From contig DATGQD010000018.1 of assembly GCA_035304385.1 (NCBI GenBank), positions 27,578-91,577 of the forward strand: 64,000 bases of DNA. The letters are read 5' to 3'. The notes under the pieces were generated by a model. It was not told the origin of the DNA, did no database searches, and was given only the letters and a program-made list of their open reading frames with translations. Made by a program: the position numbers and the translations under genes. Of the stretch, positions 9,386 to 17,017 are shown one piece after another; the stretch's first letter is position 1, and each line of letters begins with the position of its first letter. Origin of the DNA: ZC4RG29 sp035304385 (GTDB lineage Bacteria; Bacteroidota; Bacteroidia; Cytophagales; Cyclobacteriaceae).

Positions 9386-11275
9386 ATGGCTAAGCACCTC
9401 CTTATCCCCATTGCATTCTTATTTGCCACTGCTGGTCACGCACAGTATCTCAGCGAGGATGGTTTTTTTCAGGTTGACGAGGTCAGCGGGTGTGCGCCGC
9501 TAACTATTGAAATTACCCCGCTCGCTCCCTGTGACGCTGCAACCCCATGTTATGCATCCTATTACGGCGACGGAAACTTTATCGAGTTTTCCGAAAATTT
9601 TACGTACGCAACGCCTGGAACATATTGGCTGACTATTATTTTCTCTTCGGCAGGACATGTAACCGATAGAATCCAAATCGATGTACGGGAGAATACACCG
9701 CCAGAATTTGAGATTGGTTTGTGTACTGGCAACCAGGTCTTATACACAATTACTGATACCCAATATGATGAGTATGTTATTAATTTCAACGATGGTTCAC
9801 CTGAAGAAGTTGTACCTGTCGGTGCCCCTCTTGGAAGTCATGTCTTTCCGGCTGGCAACCAGGCCATACAAGTGAGAGGGCGGGATCTGGGATCACAGGA
9901 CAATTGTGTGAACTCGTCTCAGGATTTTGTAACATACTCAATATTGCCCACGCCGCTGATAACCACCCTCGTCGTCATGGATGAGAGTCAAATCGAACTT
10001 GACTTCATAGACCGACCACAAATTCAATACAAGCTTGAAATGTCTACGAACGGCACCAACGCATTCGAGGCAATAAAAGACCTACGAAACGCAGGCGGTG
10101 CCACCACTGTTGCTGATCTAGACACAGAGAACAACTACTATTGCTTCCGCCTGGGTGTCTTTGACCCTTGCAATAACACTACTAGTTATTCCAATGTTAT
10201 CTGTAGCGCGAAGCTATCTCTCAAGATACTGGATAATATTAACCGGCTTGAATGGACAACTCATCCAGTAGGCATCGATGAATACGTTGTCGAACGTGAC
10301 TATTCCACATATATCGAAGACTTACCTAACAGCCAGACAAGTGTTAATGATTCGAATATTGAGTGCAAAAAAGAGTATTCATACCGGCTTATTTCAATCT
10401 ATCCCAATAGCGAAAGCCATTCAATAATCCGTTCTGGCATCGCAATTTCAACGACACCTCCCACTCCCGCACAAAACATCACGGCTTCGGTGAACAACGG
10501 TTCAGTTGATTTGACATGGGCGCAGGACCCCGCCTTTGATCCGGTCGGGTATATCATATCGCGGAACGTCGCCGGTTCGGATTTCACCGAAATAGGAACA
10601 TCTGATGTTCCCGCCTTTACAGATGGCACCTACCCTGCCGATGAGCCCGCATGCTATCAGGTTACGTATACCGACGTATGCGATAACACTAGCGCTCCAT
10701 CGATCACCGCCTGTCCCATGCTGCTCACCGGCGAACAACTCGACGATGGATCGGTACAGTTGAACTGGAACGCGTACGAAGGATGGGCGCTTGGCGTACA
10801 GGGATACATAGTCGAGAAGTACACCGATGGTGGCTTTTTGCTCGATACGTTTGATGCGGGCACCAACACCACCCTAACCGATGTTACGGAGGACGCCATC
10901 CACCAGGTACACATATATGTAGTGAGGGCCACAGCCAACGAAGGCGGACTGGATGAAGCGGTGTCGAATGTTGTCGTGATCACCCGCGATCCCTCCATCA
11001 CCTATCCCACCGCCTTCACCCCCAATGCCGATGGGCTGAACGACCGGTTCATCGTCCATGCCCGGTTTGTGAACGGCTTTCAGCTGAGCATCTTTAACCG
11101 CTGGGGCGAACTGATCTACATCACCAATGACATTACGCAAGGATGGGACGGTACAGCCGACGGCAAGGTCATGCCCGAGGGTACGTATACTTTCCGCGCG
11201 GACCTCATCGATTACCTCGGCCGTGAGTTTATTGAAACGGGCGCGGTGCTGTTGTTAAGGAAGAGAAGTCCATGA
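9386..11275 (+). CDS. Type 9 secretion cargo with PKD-like domain and gliding-motility (type B) C-terminal domain
   Basis: A 629-residue exported protein. Signal peptide: MAKHLLIPIAFLFATAGHAQ with cleavage after AQ. A PKD-like domain follows (about 20-105), then a less defined middle with fibronectin III-like stretches (TPPTPAQNITASVNNGSVDL near 365). The end is a type B T9SS sorting domain: YPTAFTPNADGLNDRFIVHA, then SIFNRWGELIY and GWDGT, with GTYTFRADL close to the terminus. Such proteins are carried through the T9SS and fixed on or released from the cell surface. The N-terminal kilobase is visibly richer in A+T than the last 600 bases. No partner genes are adjacent. The passenger's role is unknown. 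Confidence 0.88.
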   Translation: MAKHLLIPIAFLFATAGHAQYLSEDGFFQVDEVSGCAPLTIEITPLAPCDAATPCYASYYGDGNFIEFSENFTYATPGTYWLTIIFSSAGHVTDRIQIDVRENTPPEFEIGLCTGNQVLYTITDTQYDEYVINFNDGSPEEVVPVGAPLGSHVFPAGNQAIQVRGRDLGSQDNCVNSSQDFVTYSILPTPLITTLVVMDESQIELDFIDRPQIQYKLEMSTNGTNAFEAIKDLRNAGGATTVADLDTENNYYCFRLGVFDPCNNTTSYSNVICSAKLSLKILDNINRLEWTTHPVGIDEYVVERDYSTYIEDLPNSQTSVNDSNIECKKEYSYRLISIYPNSESHSIIRSGIAISTTPPTPAQNITASVNNGSVDLTWAQDPAFDPVGYIISRNVAGSDFTEIGTSDVPAFTDGTYPADEPACYQVTYTDVCDNTSAPSITACPMLLTGEQLDDGSVQLNWNAYEGWALGVQGYIVEKYTDGGFLLDTFDAGTNTTLTDVTEDAIHQVHIYVVRATANEGGLDEAVSNVVVITRDPSITYPTAFTPNADGLNDRFIVHARFVNGFQLSIFNRWGELIYITNDITQGWDGTADGKVMPEGTYTFRADLIDYLGREFIETGAVLLLRKRSP

Positions 11276-11346
11276 TTCTCCCTCCCCCCGATTTTATTAT
11301 TTCCCCATTTCCCTCTTACTTAGTGTTCACAATAAACCCGAGAAGC

Positions 11347-11682
11347 ATGTTTGACATGATGAAGATGATGGGCAAGATGAAGGAAGTTCAGGCCCGCATA
11401 AAGGAAGCGCAGGATAACCTGGTCAACGTTACCGCGACAGGGGAATCGGGCGGCGGAATGGTAAAGGCCACCGCAAACGGCAAACGCCAGTTGATCGCCC
11501 TGGAGATCGATCCGGCGCTGCTGAAAGGAGACGATAAGGTTGTACTTCAGGATCTCGTGGTGGCTGCTGTCAACAAGGCTATGGAGGATGTCGAAATCCA
11601 GGCGCGCGAAGAACTGCGCAAGAAGACGGAAGGATTACTCCCCAATATTCCCGGCCTCGACCTGGGCGGCATGATGGGGTAA
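11347..11682 (+). CDS. YbaB/EbfC family nucleoid-associated protein
   Basis: A 111-residue DNA-binding protein of the YbaB/EbfC family, dimeric tweezer-like proteins that coat the nucleoid. The N-terminal helix is methionine- and lysine-rich (MFDMMKMMGKMKEVQARIKE), followed by VNVTATGESGGGMVKATANG, the family's conserved sheet, and a C-terminal LLPNIPGLDLGGMMG tail. The reading frame stays open to 11272 through what looks like untranslated leader; homology puts the start here. It follows the T9SS cargo by 71 bases and precedes a glycosyltransferase by 25. Confidence 0.92.
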   Translation: MFDMMKMMGKMKEVQARIKEAQDNLVNVTATGESGGGMVKATANGKRQLIALEIDPALLKGDDKVVLQDLVVAAVNKAMEDVEIQAREELRKKTEGLLPNIPGLDLGGMMG

Positions 11683-11707
11683 CCGCTGCGATCACCTGTT
11701 AAGGATC

Positions 11708-12721
11708 ATGACCAACATTGCCGTTGTCATTCTCAATTACAATGGTGAGAAGCTACTTCGCAAGTTCCTGCCTTCCGTAGTCAAGTATTCGGTGGAGGCA
11801 ACAGTCTGGGTTGCCGACAACGGTTCTACTGACGCATCGCTCAATCTGCTTGAGCAGGAATTCCCTGATGTGCGGGTGGTTGCCTTCGATAAGAACTACG
11901 GATTTTGTAAAGGCTACAACGAAGCACTGCGCCGTATAGAAGCGGAAGTGTATGTGTTGTTAAACTCGGACGTACTCGTAACGCAAGACTGGTTGCTTCC
12001 CATCATGCGGTTGATGGAAACCCAACCCGACATCGAGGCGGTGCAACCTAAAATACTCTCTTACAACGAACCCGAAAAGTTTGAACATGCCGGTGCAGGG
12101 GGCGGTTACCTGGATAGCCTGGGTTATCCCTTTTGTCGTGGACGCATACTCAACCGAGTTGAATACGATCACGGTCAGTACGACGACGAGCGTGAAGTGT
12201 TCTGGTCGTCAGGAGCGTGTATGGCCATACGCGCTGACACCTATTGGAAACATGGCGGACTTGACGAAGACTTCTTCGCGCACATGGAGGAGATCGATCT
12301 GTGCTGGAAGATCCAGCGTTCCGGTGGAAAAGTATACTACAGTGGCATCAGCGTAGTCTACCATCTCGGTGCGGGCACACTTGGGTACGAGAACCCGCGA
12401 AAGACGTATCTCAATTTCAGAAACAACATGTCGTTGCTCATCAAGCATCTGGGCAGCGGTGAGGCCTTATGGAAGATACCCCTTCGGGTATGCCTTGACT
12501 GGCTGGCGGCGATATCCTTTCTGATCGCCGGCAAGCCCGCTCATTGCGGTGCGATATTCAGAGCACATGGTGCAGTGATCCGTAGGCTATCCATGATTAT
12601 GGGCAAGCGACGCGCGTTAAGGACAATCTATCCCAGATACACGGGAAAGAATATCTATAAAGGTTTGATACTTTTGAAGTACATGTTCGGCGGTGGGAAC
12701 ATGTATCTGAAGCCTCAGTAA
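11708..12721 (+). CDS. Family 2 glycosyltransferase
   Basis: Transfers a sugar from a nucleotide-sugar donor, probably to an envelope glycan or lipid carrier. The 337 residues start with the GT-A nucleotide-binding fold (VVILNYNGEKLLRKFLPSVV), have ADNGSTDASL and the metal-binding-type LLNSDVLV, and a later acceptor-side segment EEIDLCWKIQRSGGKVYY. Hydrophobic patches at about 255-275 may sit at the membrane. It is close to the YbaB-like gene (25 bases) and may be cotranscribed. Its stop overlaps, tail to tail, the stop of the PspC gene by a few bases. Donor and acceptor cannot be read from sequence. Confidence 0.92.
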   Translation: MTNIAVVILNYNGEKLLRKFLPSVVKYSVEATVWVADNGSTDASLNLLEQEFPDVRVVAFDKNYGFCKGYNEALRRIEAEVYVLLNSDVLVTQDWLLPIMRLMETQPDIEAVQPKILSYNEPEKFEHAGAGGGYLDSLGYPFCRGRILNRVEYDHGQYDDEREVFWSSGACMAIRADTYWKHGGLDEDFFAHMEEIDLCWKIQRSGGKVYYSGISVVYHLGAGTLGYENPRKTYLNFRNNMSLLIKHLGSGEALWKIPLRVCLDWLAAISFLIAGKPAHCGAIFRAHGAVIRRLSMIMGKRRALRTIYPRYTGKNIYKGLILLKYMFGGGNMYLKPQ

Positions 12722-12942
12722 TCCCACACCGGATTGCGTCTTCGCCAATGCTTGCGAAGGTTCATTGCGAATGCGATCACCAGGTATACGATAACAGGTG
12801 AACCGAATGTGATGAACGATGCATAGATAAAAAACAACCTGATGCTTGACGTCGCAACACCCAGCAAATCGCCCAGCATAGTACACACACCGAACGCATA
12901 ACCCTGAAAGAAGTGCTGGATTCTTGTGATCATCCCATTCAT
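12715..12942 (-). CDS. PspC domain small membrane protein
   Basis: About 75 residues from the ATG at 12942: a short amphipathic start, then VCTMLGDLLGVATSSIRLFF and two hydrophobic segments (about 28-40 and 42-58) ending in a basic tail KHWRRRNPVWDY. This is the PspC layout, a membrane component of envelope-stress responses. The frame extends upstream to 12996, but the first residues there are polar and unlike the family. A TATATTTG element on this strand at 13011-13018 could be its -7 box. Its 3' end overlaps the converging glycosyltransferase gene by 7 bases. Confidence 0.8.
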   Translation of the reverse strand: MNGMITRIQHFFQGYAFGVCTMLGDLLGVATSSIRLFFIYASFITFGSPVIVYLVIAFAMNLRKHWRRRNPVWDY

Positions 12943-13010
12943 ATTATCTGTCCCTTTTTTACATTCAACTTCCAAAAAAGTTGATTCAACGAACAAAAAA
13001 ATCCGGCTTA

Positions 13011-13018
13011 CAAATATA
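13011..13018 (-). promoter_or_regulatory. Possible -7 element of the PspC gene
   Basis: TATATTTG on the minus strand matches TAnnTTTG. No good -33 box at the expected spacing. The rest of 12943-13137 is A+T-rich intergenic sequence that must also hold the promoter of the rightward lipoprotein gene (a TACCTTTA at about 13102 is a candidate). Confidence 0.4.
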
Positions 13019-13137
13019 TGGCAAGAAGCCCCTGAAAAGGTTGGTCAATATCCTAATTTTTTGAGTATTATTGCAAAAAAAAACTGATAATCATAGTTTT
13101 ACCTTTACGATTTAAACCAACCATAAATCAAACTCCA

Positions 13138-14916
13138 ATGAGAAAAGTAGTTTACTCATTCCTGATTCTTGGCGTCATTGGCCTGTCGGGGTGTACGCTG
13201 CCCAAGATGGTCAAGATGGCCAAGGAGCAGCAGCTGACGGTCACGCCAAACCCCCTGGAGGTACACAAGGATACAGTTGCATTTGACATGGCAGCTAACC
13301 TCCCCGTTAAGATGCTGAAGAAAGGAACCGTATACACGGTCAACACCTACTACAAGTATGGGGAAAGTGAGCAGGCTCTGGAACCGGTAGAGTTCAGAGC
13401 TGAAGACTATCCCAACAGCGCTACCGAGCAGCCGTCAGTAACGAAGGATTTTGCATTCGCTTACTCGCCGGCTATGAAGACCGGCGTGCTGGAAGTCGAA
13501 GGTGTAGCATCTAAAGGAGAAAAATCCAAAGCGACCGAGCGCATGCAGGTTGCAACAGGAGTAATCACTACTTCCAAACTCGTACAACCTGTAGCGTATG
13601 CTGCTTATGCCGATCACGGCTATAACAACCAGGAGGAACTTGAGCCGGTAATTATCCCTGACTTTATCTTCCTCCAGGGTTCATCTGTTCTTCGCACGTC
13701 TGAGATCCGCAGCCCTAAGGGCAAGGAACTCGACGCGTTCATCGCAGCCAAGAATGCCACCCGTACGGTAACGATCACCGGTACCCACTCTCCTGAAGGT
13801 GCCGAGCGTATCAACAGCCGTCTCTCTGAAGAGCGTGCCAAGCGCATCGAAGACTACTACCGCCGTCAGATGAGGAAATACGACTACCAGGGAATGGCAG
13901 ACTCCATCAACTTCATCCTGAAGCCTGTTGTTGAAGACTGGACCGAATTCAAGGAAGCCCTGGATGCTTATGATGGCCTCACATCCGAAGAGAAAGCTGA
14001 GTACCTTAACATCATTAACGGTGCCGGCGACTTCGAAAGCCAGGAGCGCGCGCTGAAGCGTCTCCCTACCTATCGCAAGGTGTTCCGCGATATCTATCCG
14101 AAGCTGAGAACTGCTAAGACAGAAATCCTTAAGGTTAAGGAAAAGAAGACCGATGCTGAGATCTCTGTGCTTTCACGCCAGATCACACAAAATCAGGTAA
14201 GCGCAGATACGCTTTCACTGGAAGAACTCATGTACAGTGCAACGCTTACTCCTTCACTGGACGAAAAGGCAGCTATCTACGAAGCGGCTACCAAGAAGGG
14301 TACGAACTGGAATGCACACAACAACCTCGGCGCTGTATACATCGCCCAGGCTATCGCAAATTCTTCTGATGCTTCGTCGCTTGTCGACAAGGCACAAGCG
14401 CAACTCGACATTGCTGCGCGCCTCAATAGCTCCGCACCCGAAGTGCACGCTAACCTGGCGTCAGTAGAAATGCTCCGCGGCAATCCTTACGCTGCTTTCC
14501 GCCATGCTTCCGAGGCACTTTCTGCCGGACTGAGCGGTGACAACGCTGCCGGTCTGAACGGCGTGAAGGGCGCAGCCGAAATCGCGATGGCACGCTACGC
14601 CGATGCCGTCCGCTCTGAGTCGGCTGCTACGGACGATGCCGTAAACCTCTTCAACAAAGGTCTCGCACAACTCCTGAACAAGGACTATCAAAATAGCCTG
14701 ACCTCTTTCAATGAGGCTACCAGCAAGGATAGCAACCTGGCTATTGCCTACTACGGCGCTGCCATCGCTTCCGCACGCCTCAACAACGCTGATGGCGTTG
14801 TAAGCAATCTGACCAGTGCCGTACGGGTAGATCCTTCGTTGAAGGAAGCTGCCCTGACCGACCTCGAGTTCAGCAAATACGCTGCCACCGAGGCGTTCAG
14901 AAGCGCTCTGCGTTAA
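13138..14916 (+). CDS. Large lipoprotein with OmpA-like region and TPR-like C-terminal half
   Basis: 592 residues. A lipoprotein signal ends at Cys19 (LSGC). Residues about 30-170 look like beta-sandwich sheets. About 175-260 resemble an OmpA-type peptidoglycan-binding domain (FIFLQGSSVLRTSEIRSPKG, ITGTHSPEGAERINSRLSEE, RAKRIEDYY). From about 365 the protein is alanine-rich helical with TPR-like units (NAHNNLGAVYIAQAIANS, APEVHANLASVEMLRGNPYA, NLFNKGLAQLLNKDYQNSL, LAIAYYGAAIASARLNNADG). It should sit on the outer membrane inner leaflet and touch the cell wall. Codon use appears biased, and a strong terminator follows, suggesting high expression. I do not recognise a named protein; T9SS-related TPR/OmpA proteins are the nearest architecture known. 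Confidence 0.75.
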   Translation: MRKVVYSFLILGVIGLSGCTLPKMVKMAKEQQLTVTPNPLEVHKDTVAFDMAANLPVKMLKKGTVYTVNTYYKYGESEQALEPVEFRAEDYPNSATEQPSVTKDFAFAYSPAMKTGVLEVEGVASKGEKSKATERMQVATGVITTSKLVQPVAYAAYADHGYNNQEELEPVIIPDFIFLQGSSVLRTSEIRSPKGKELDAFIAAKNATRTVTITGTHSPEGAERINSRLSEERAKRIEDYYRRQMRKYDYQGMADSINFILKPVVEDWTEFKEALDAYDGLTSEEKAEYLNIINGAGDFESQERALKRLPTYRKVFRDIYPKLRTAKTEILKVKEKKTDAEISVLSRQITQNQVSADTLSLEELMYSATLTPSLDEKAAIYEAATKKGTNWNAHNNLGAVYIAQAIANSSDASSLVDKAQAQLDIAARLNSSAPEVHANLASVEMLRGNPYAAFRHASEALSAGLSGDNAAGLNGVKGAAEIAMARYADAVRSESAATDDAVNLFNKGLAQLLNKDYQNSLTSFNEATSKDSNLAIAYYGAAIASARLNNADGVVSNLTSAVRVDPSLKEAALTDLEFSKYAATEAFRSALR

Positions 14917-14945
14917 CAGACTGCTCTAACAAGATCATTGGACCT

Positions 14946-14979
14946 GAAACCCCGACGAGCGTCGGGGTTTCTTGTTTTA
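14946..14979 (+). terminator. Strong Rho-independent terminator
   Basis: Perfect 12-base arms, GAAACCCCGACG and CGTCGGGGTTTC, with two bases between them, followed by CTTGTTTT. It starts 29 bases after the lipoprotein stop. The rest of 14917-15136 shows no gene. Confidence 0.85.
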
Positions 14980-15136
14980 TCGGCCTTTCATGCGTTTCCC
15001 CGGCCCACTGCCCTCCCGTAGGTCGCGCTAAAGTGACGATCGTGGGCATAAGATGACCGATTCCAGGCTAAAAGAGATCGCCCATTTGGCCAATCACCCC
15101 CGGCATGCTATTTTTACGCACTTTCCAATTTCATCC

Positions 15137-16117
15137 ATGAGACAGATTCAATTCAGGGAGGCCCTTCGCGAGGCGATGACCGAAGAAATGAGAAGAGATC
15201 CGAACATTTTCCTGATGGGCGAGGAAGTGGCGGAATATAATGGGGCTTATAAGGTAAGCCAGGGTATGCTGGATGAATTTGGTCCGGAACGTGTCATCGA
15301 TACACCCATCTCCGAACTCGGTTTTGCCGGCGTCGGCGTAGGTGCGGCCATGAACGGGGCACGGCCCATCATCGAGTTCATGACCTTCAATTTCTCCCTG
15401 GTGGCCATCGACCAGATCATCAACGGAGCTTCTAAAATGTACAGCATGTCCGGCGGGCAGTTCAATGTGCCCATCGTATTCAGAGGCCCCACAGGTAATG
15501 CCGGTCAGCTGGCTGCACAGCACTCTCAAAACTTCGAAAACTGGTTTGCTAATACACCCGGTCTTAAAGTCGTTGTGCCGTCCAATCCATACGACGCCAA
15601 GGGCTTGCTCAAGACTTGCATACGCGATGACGATCCCGTAATCTTCATGGAATCGGAACTTATGTATGGCGACAAGGGCGAAGTTCCTGAAGAAGAATAT
15701 CTCATCCCTATTGGCCAGGCTGACGTACGCCGCGAGGGCAGCGATGTCACAATTGTATCCTTCGGAAAGATCATGAAGGTAGCCGCTGCAGCAGCAACTG
15801 AGCTGGAAAAAGAAGGCATCTCGGCCGAGCTAATTGATCTGAGGACAGTTCGCCCAATCGACTATCAGGCTGTTGTCAACTCTGTTAAGAAGACAAACCG
15901 ACTGGTTGTCGTGGAAGAGGCCTGGCCGCTGGCTTCCATTTCCGCTGAAATCGCCTTTCACATTCAGAAGAACGCGTTCGATTACCTCGACGCACCCGTA
16001 CACCGGATCACCAACATGGACGTACCCCTGCCCTATGCCGGCACGCTCGTCCAGGAAGTGCTGCCGAGCGTAGACAAGGTTGTCCGGGCCGTGAAGGCGG
16101 TGCTTTACCGCGACTAA
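15137..16117 (+). CDS. pdhB: Pyruvate dehydrogenase E1 component, beta subunit
   Basis: With the alpha subunit it decarboxylates pyruvate and passes the acetyl group to lipoyl E2. The 326 residues begin MRQIQFREALREAMTEEMRR, the normal start; the frame stays open upstream to 15053 without homology. Visible landmarks are FLMGEEVAEYNGAYKVSQGM, the cofactor-side DTPISELGFAGVGVGAA, GNAGQLAAQHSQNFE and the C-terminal transketolase-type VSFGKIMKVAAAAATELEKE, LRTVRPIDYQAV. The alpha subunit, E2 and E3 are not adjacent. A branched-chain 2-oxoacid E1 beta is less likely because the sequence follows the pyruvate enzyme at these motifs. Confidence 0.93.
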   Translation: MRQIQFREALREAMTEEMRRDPNIFLMGEEVAEYNGAYKVSQGMLDEFGPERVIDTPISELGFAGVGVGAAMNGARPIIEFMTFNFSLVAIDQIINGASKMYSMSGGQFNVPIVFRGPTGNAGQLAAQHSQNFENWFANTPGLKVVVPSNPYDAKGLLKTCIRDDDPVIFMESELMYGDKGEVPEEEYLIPIGQADVRREGSDVTIVSFGKIMKVAAAAATELEKEGISAELIDLRTVRPIDYQAVVNSVKKTNRLVVVEEAWPLASISAEIAFHIQKNAFDYLDAPVHRITNMDVPLPYAGTLVQEVLPSVDKVVRAVKAVLYRD

Positions 16118-16239
16118 TCCACTACCTCCCTGAATTCAGGTAGCCCCGAAAGTTTTTTCAAGGGCTAAATCCCCCGTGCCTTTTTTTTGGGTAGCTTTAT
16201 TATTACCACACAATATTTCCACCCAACAACCCAAAAACT
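16118..16239. other. Intergenic region with palindrome and T-runs
   Basis: Holds a 12-base perfect palindrome CCTGAATTCAGG (16129-16140) inside a longer hairpin CTACCT...AGGTAG, then T-rich runs at about 16154 and 16184. It may end pdhB transcription, but the T-run is ten bases from the stem. A TAGCTTTA at about 16193 could be a weak -7 box for the next gene. Confidence 0.35.
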
Positions 16240-16938
16240 ATGGTACCGCATGGAGATAAAACCCCCCGCAGGGAATTTATCGGTTCCCTCGCCACCGGTG
16301 CTGCCACGCTAGGCATGGCAGCCATTGCCGCACCCATCGGACTGCACGCCAGGACCAGCTCCACCCTTGCCGACGGCGATCCGGATGCATGGTTAGACAA
16401 GGTGAAAGACAAAAAACACCGCGTCGTATTCGACGTTACCAAGCCACATGAAATTTTCCCTTTCGCCTGGCCTGTCGTTTTTCTCAACACCCACGAAGCC
16501 ACCGGTTCCCCTGCAACGGACTGCGGTATCGTCGTGGTGCTTCGGCACGATGCGATAGGTTACGCGATGAAAGACGAACTCTGGGCAAAGTACAAGCTGG
16601 GTCAGATGTTCCACGCTCCTGACCCGGTTAAGCAAACGCCCGCCGCTGAGAGAAATCCGTTCTGGAACCCCAAACCAGGCGATTACCAGGTACCCGGCAT
16701 CGGCGATGTTCCTATCGGTATCAACCAACTCATGGATCGCGGCGTTATGTTTTGCGTCTGCGACGTGGCGCTTACCGTATACAGCGCCGCCATTGCCTCC
16801 GGCTCCGGCGCAGATGCCGCTGCCTTAAAAAATGAGTGGGTAGACGGACTCCTGCCCGGCGTCAAAGTTATGCCCTCCGGTGTCTGGGCAGTAGGACGCG
16901 CACAGGAGAAGGGATGCTCGTATATTTTTGCAAGCTGA
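16240..16938 (+). CDS. Tat-exported DsrE-like protein
   Basis: 232 residues. The N terminus has a twin-arginine signal, R10-R11 in PRREFIGSLATGAATLG, followed by a hydrophobic stretch and an Ala-rich cleavage region near 38. The C-terminal part matches the DsrE/F-like fold: GVMFCVCDVALTVYSAAIAS, then LLPGVKVMPSGVWAVGRAQE and KGCSYIF. Cysteines are C95, C172, C174 and C226. DsrE-type proteins hold or pass sulfur on a cysteine; Tat export implies folding, perhaps with a bound group, before reaching the periplasm. A TsdA-like cytochrome gene converges from the right, so a link to periplasmic sulfur chemistry is plausible but unproven. Confidence 0.75.
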   Translation: MVPHGDKTPRREFIGSLATGAATLGMAAIAAPIGLHARTSSTLADGDPDAWLDKVKDKKHRVVFDVTKPHEIFPFAWPVVFLNTHEATGSPATDCGIVVVLRHDAIGYAMKDELWAKYKLGQMFHAPDPVKQTPAAERNPFWNPKPGDYQVPGIGDVPIGINQLMDRGVMFCVCDVALTVYSAAIASGSGADAAALKNEWVDGLLPGVKVMPSGVWAVGRAQEKGCSYIFAS

Positions 16939-16941
16939 ATT

Positions 16942-17017
16942 CAGAGGCAGATGTAGAGGCAGGGCCAGATGCACCGCTGCCTCTGCCTCTGCATCTGCAT
17001 CTGTTCCTGCTATCTGG
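16942..17017. repeat. Inverted pair of GCAGAT/GCAGAG repeats between convergent genes
   Basis: Left arm (16942-16973) is built of GGCAGATGTAGAGGCAG-type units; right arm (16978-17017) is TGCCTCTGCCTCTGCATCTG and onward. The arms can fold into a long imperfect hairpin with a CCGC loop. The right arm, reversed, matches 5244-5281 at about 31 of 33 positions. It fills the gap between the DsrE-like gene and the TsdA-like gene and runs into the latter's last codons. Confidence 0.65.

Noticed and set aside
12943..13137. A+T-rich gap as a tRNA or small RNA gene
   Set aside because: No cloverleaf arms or TTCGA-type T-loop found; promoters on both strands explain the composition.
16118..16239. Palindrome CCTGAATTCAGG as an operator or attachment site
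   Set aside because: Single occurrence, no integrase or regulator adjacent; a weak transcription end is as likely.
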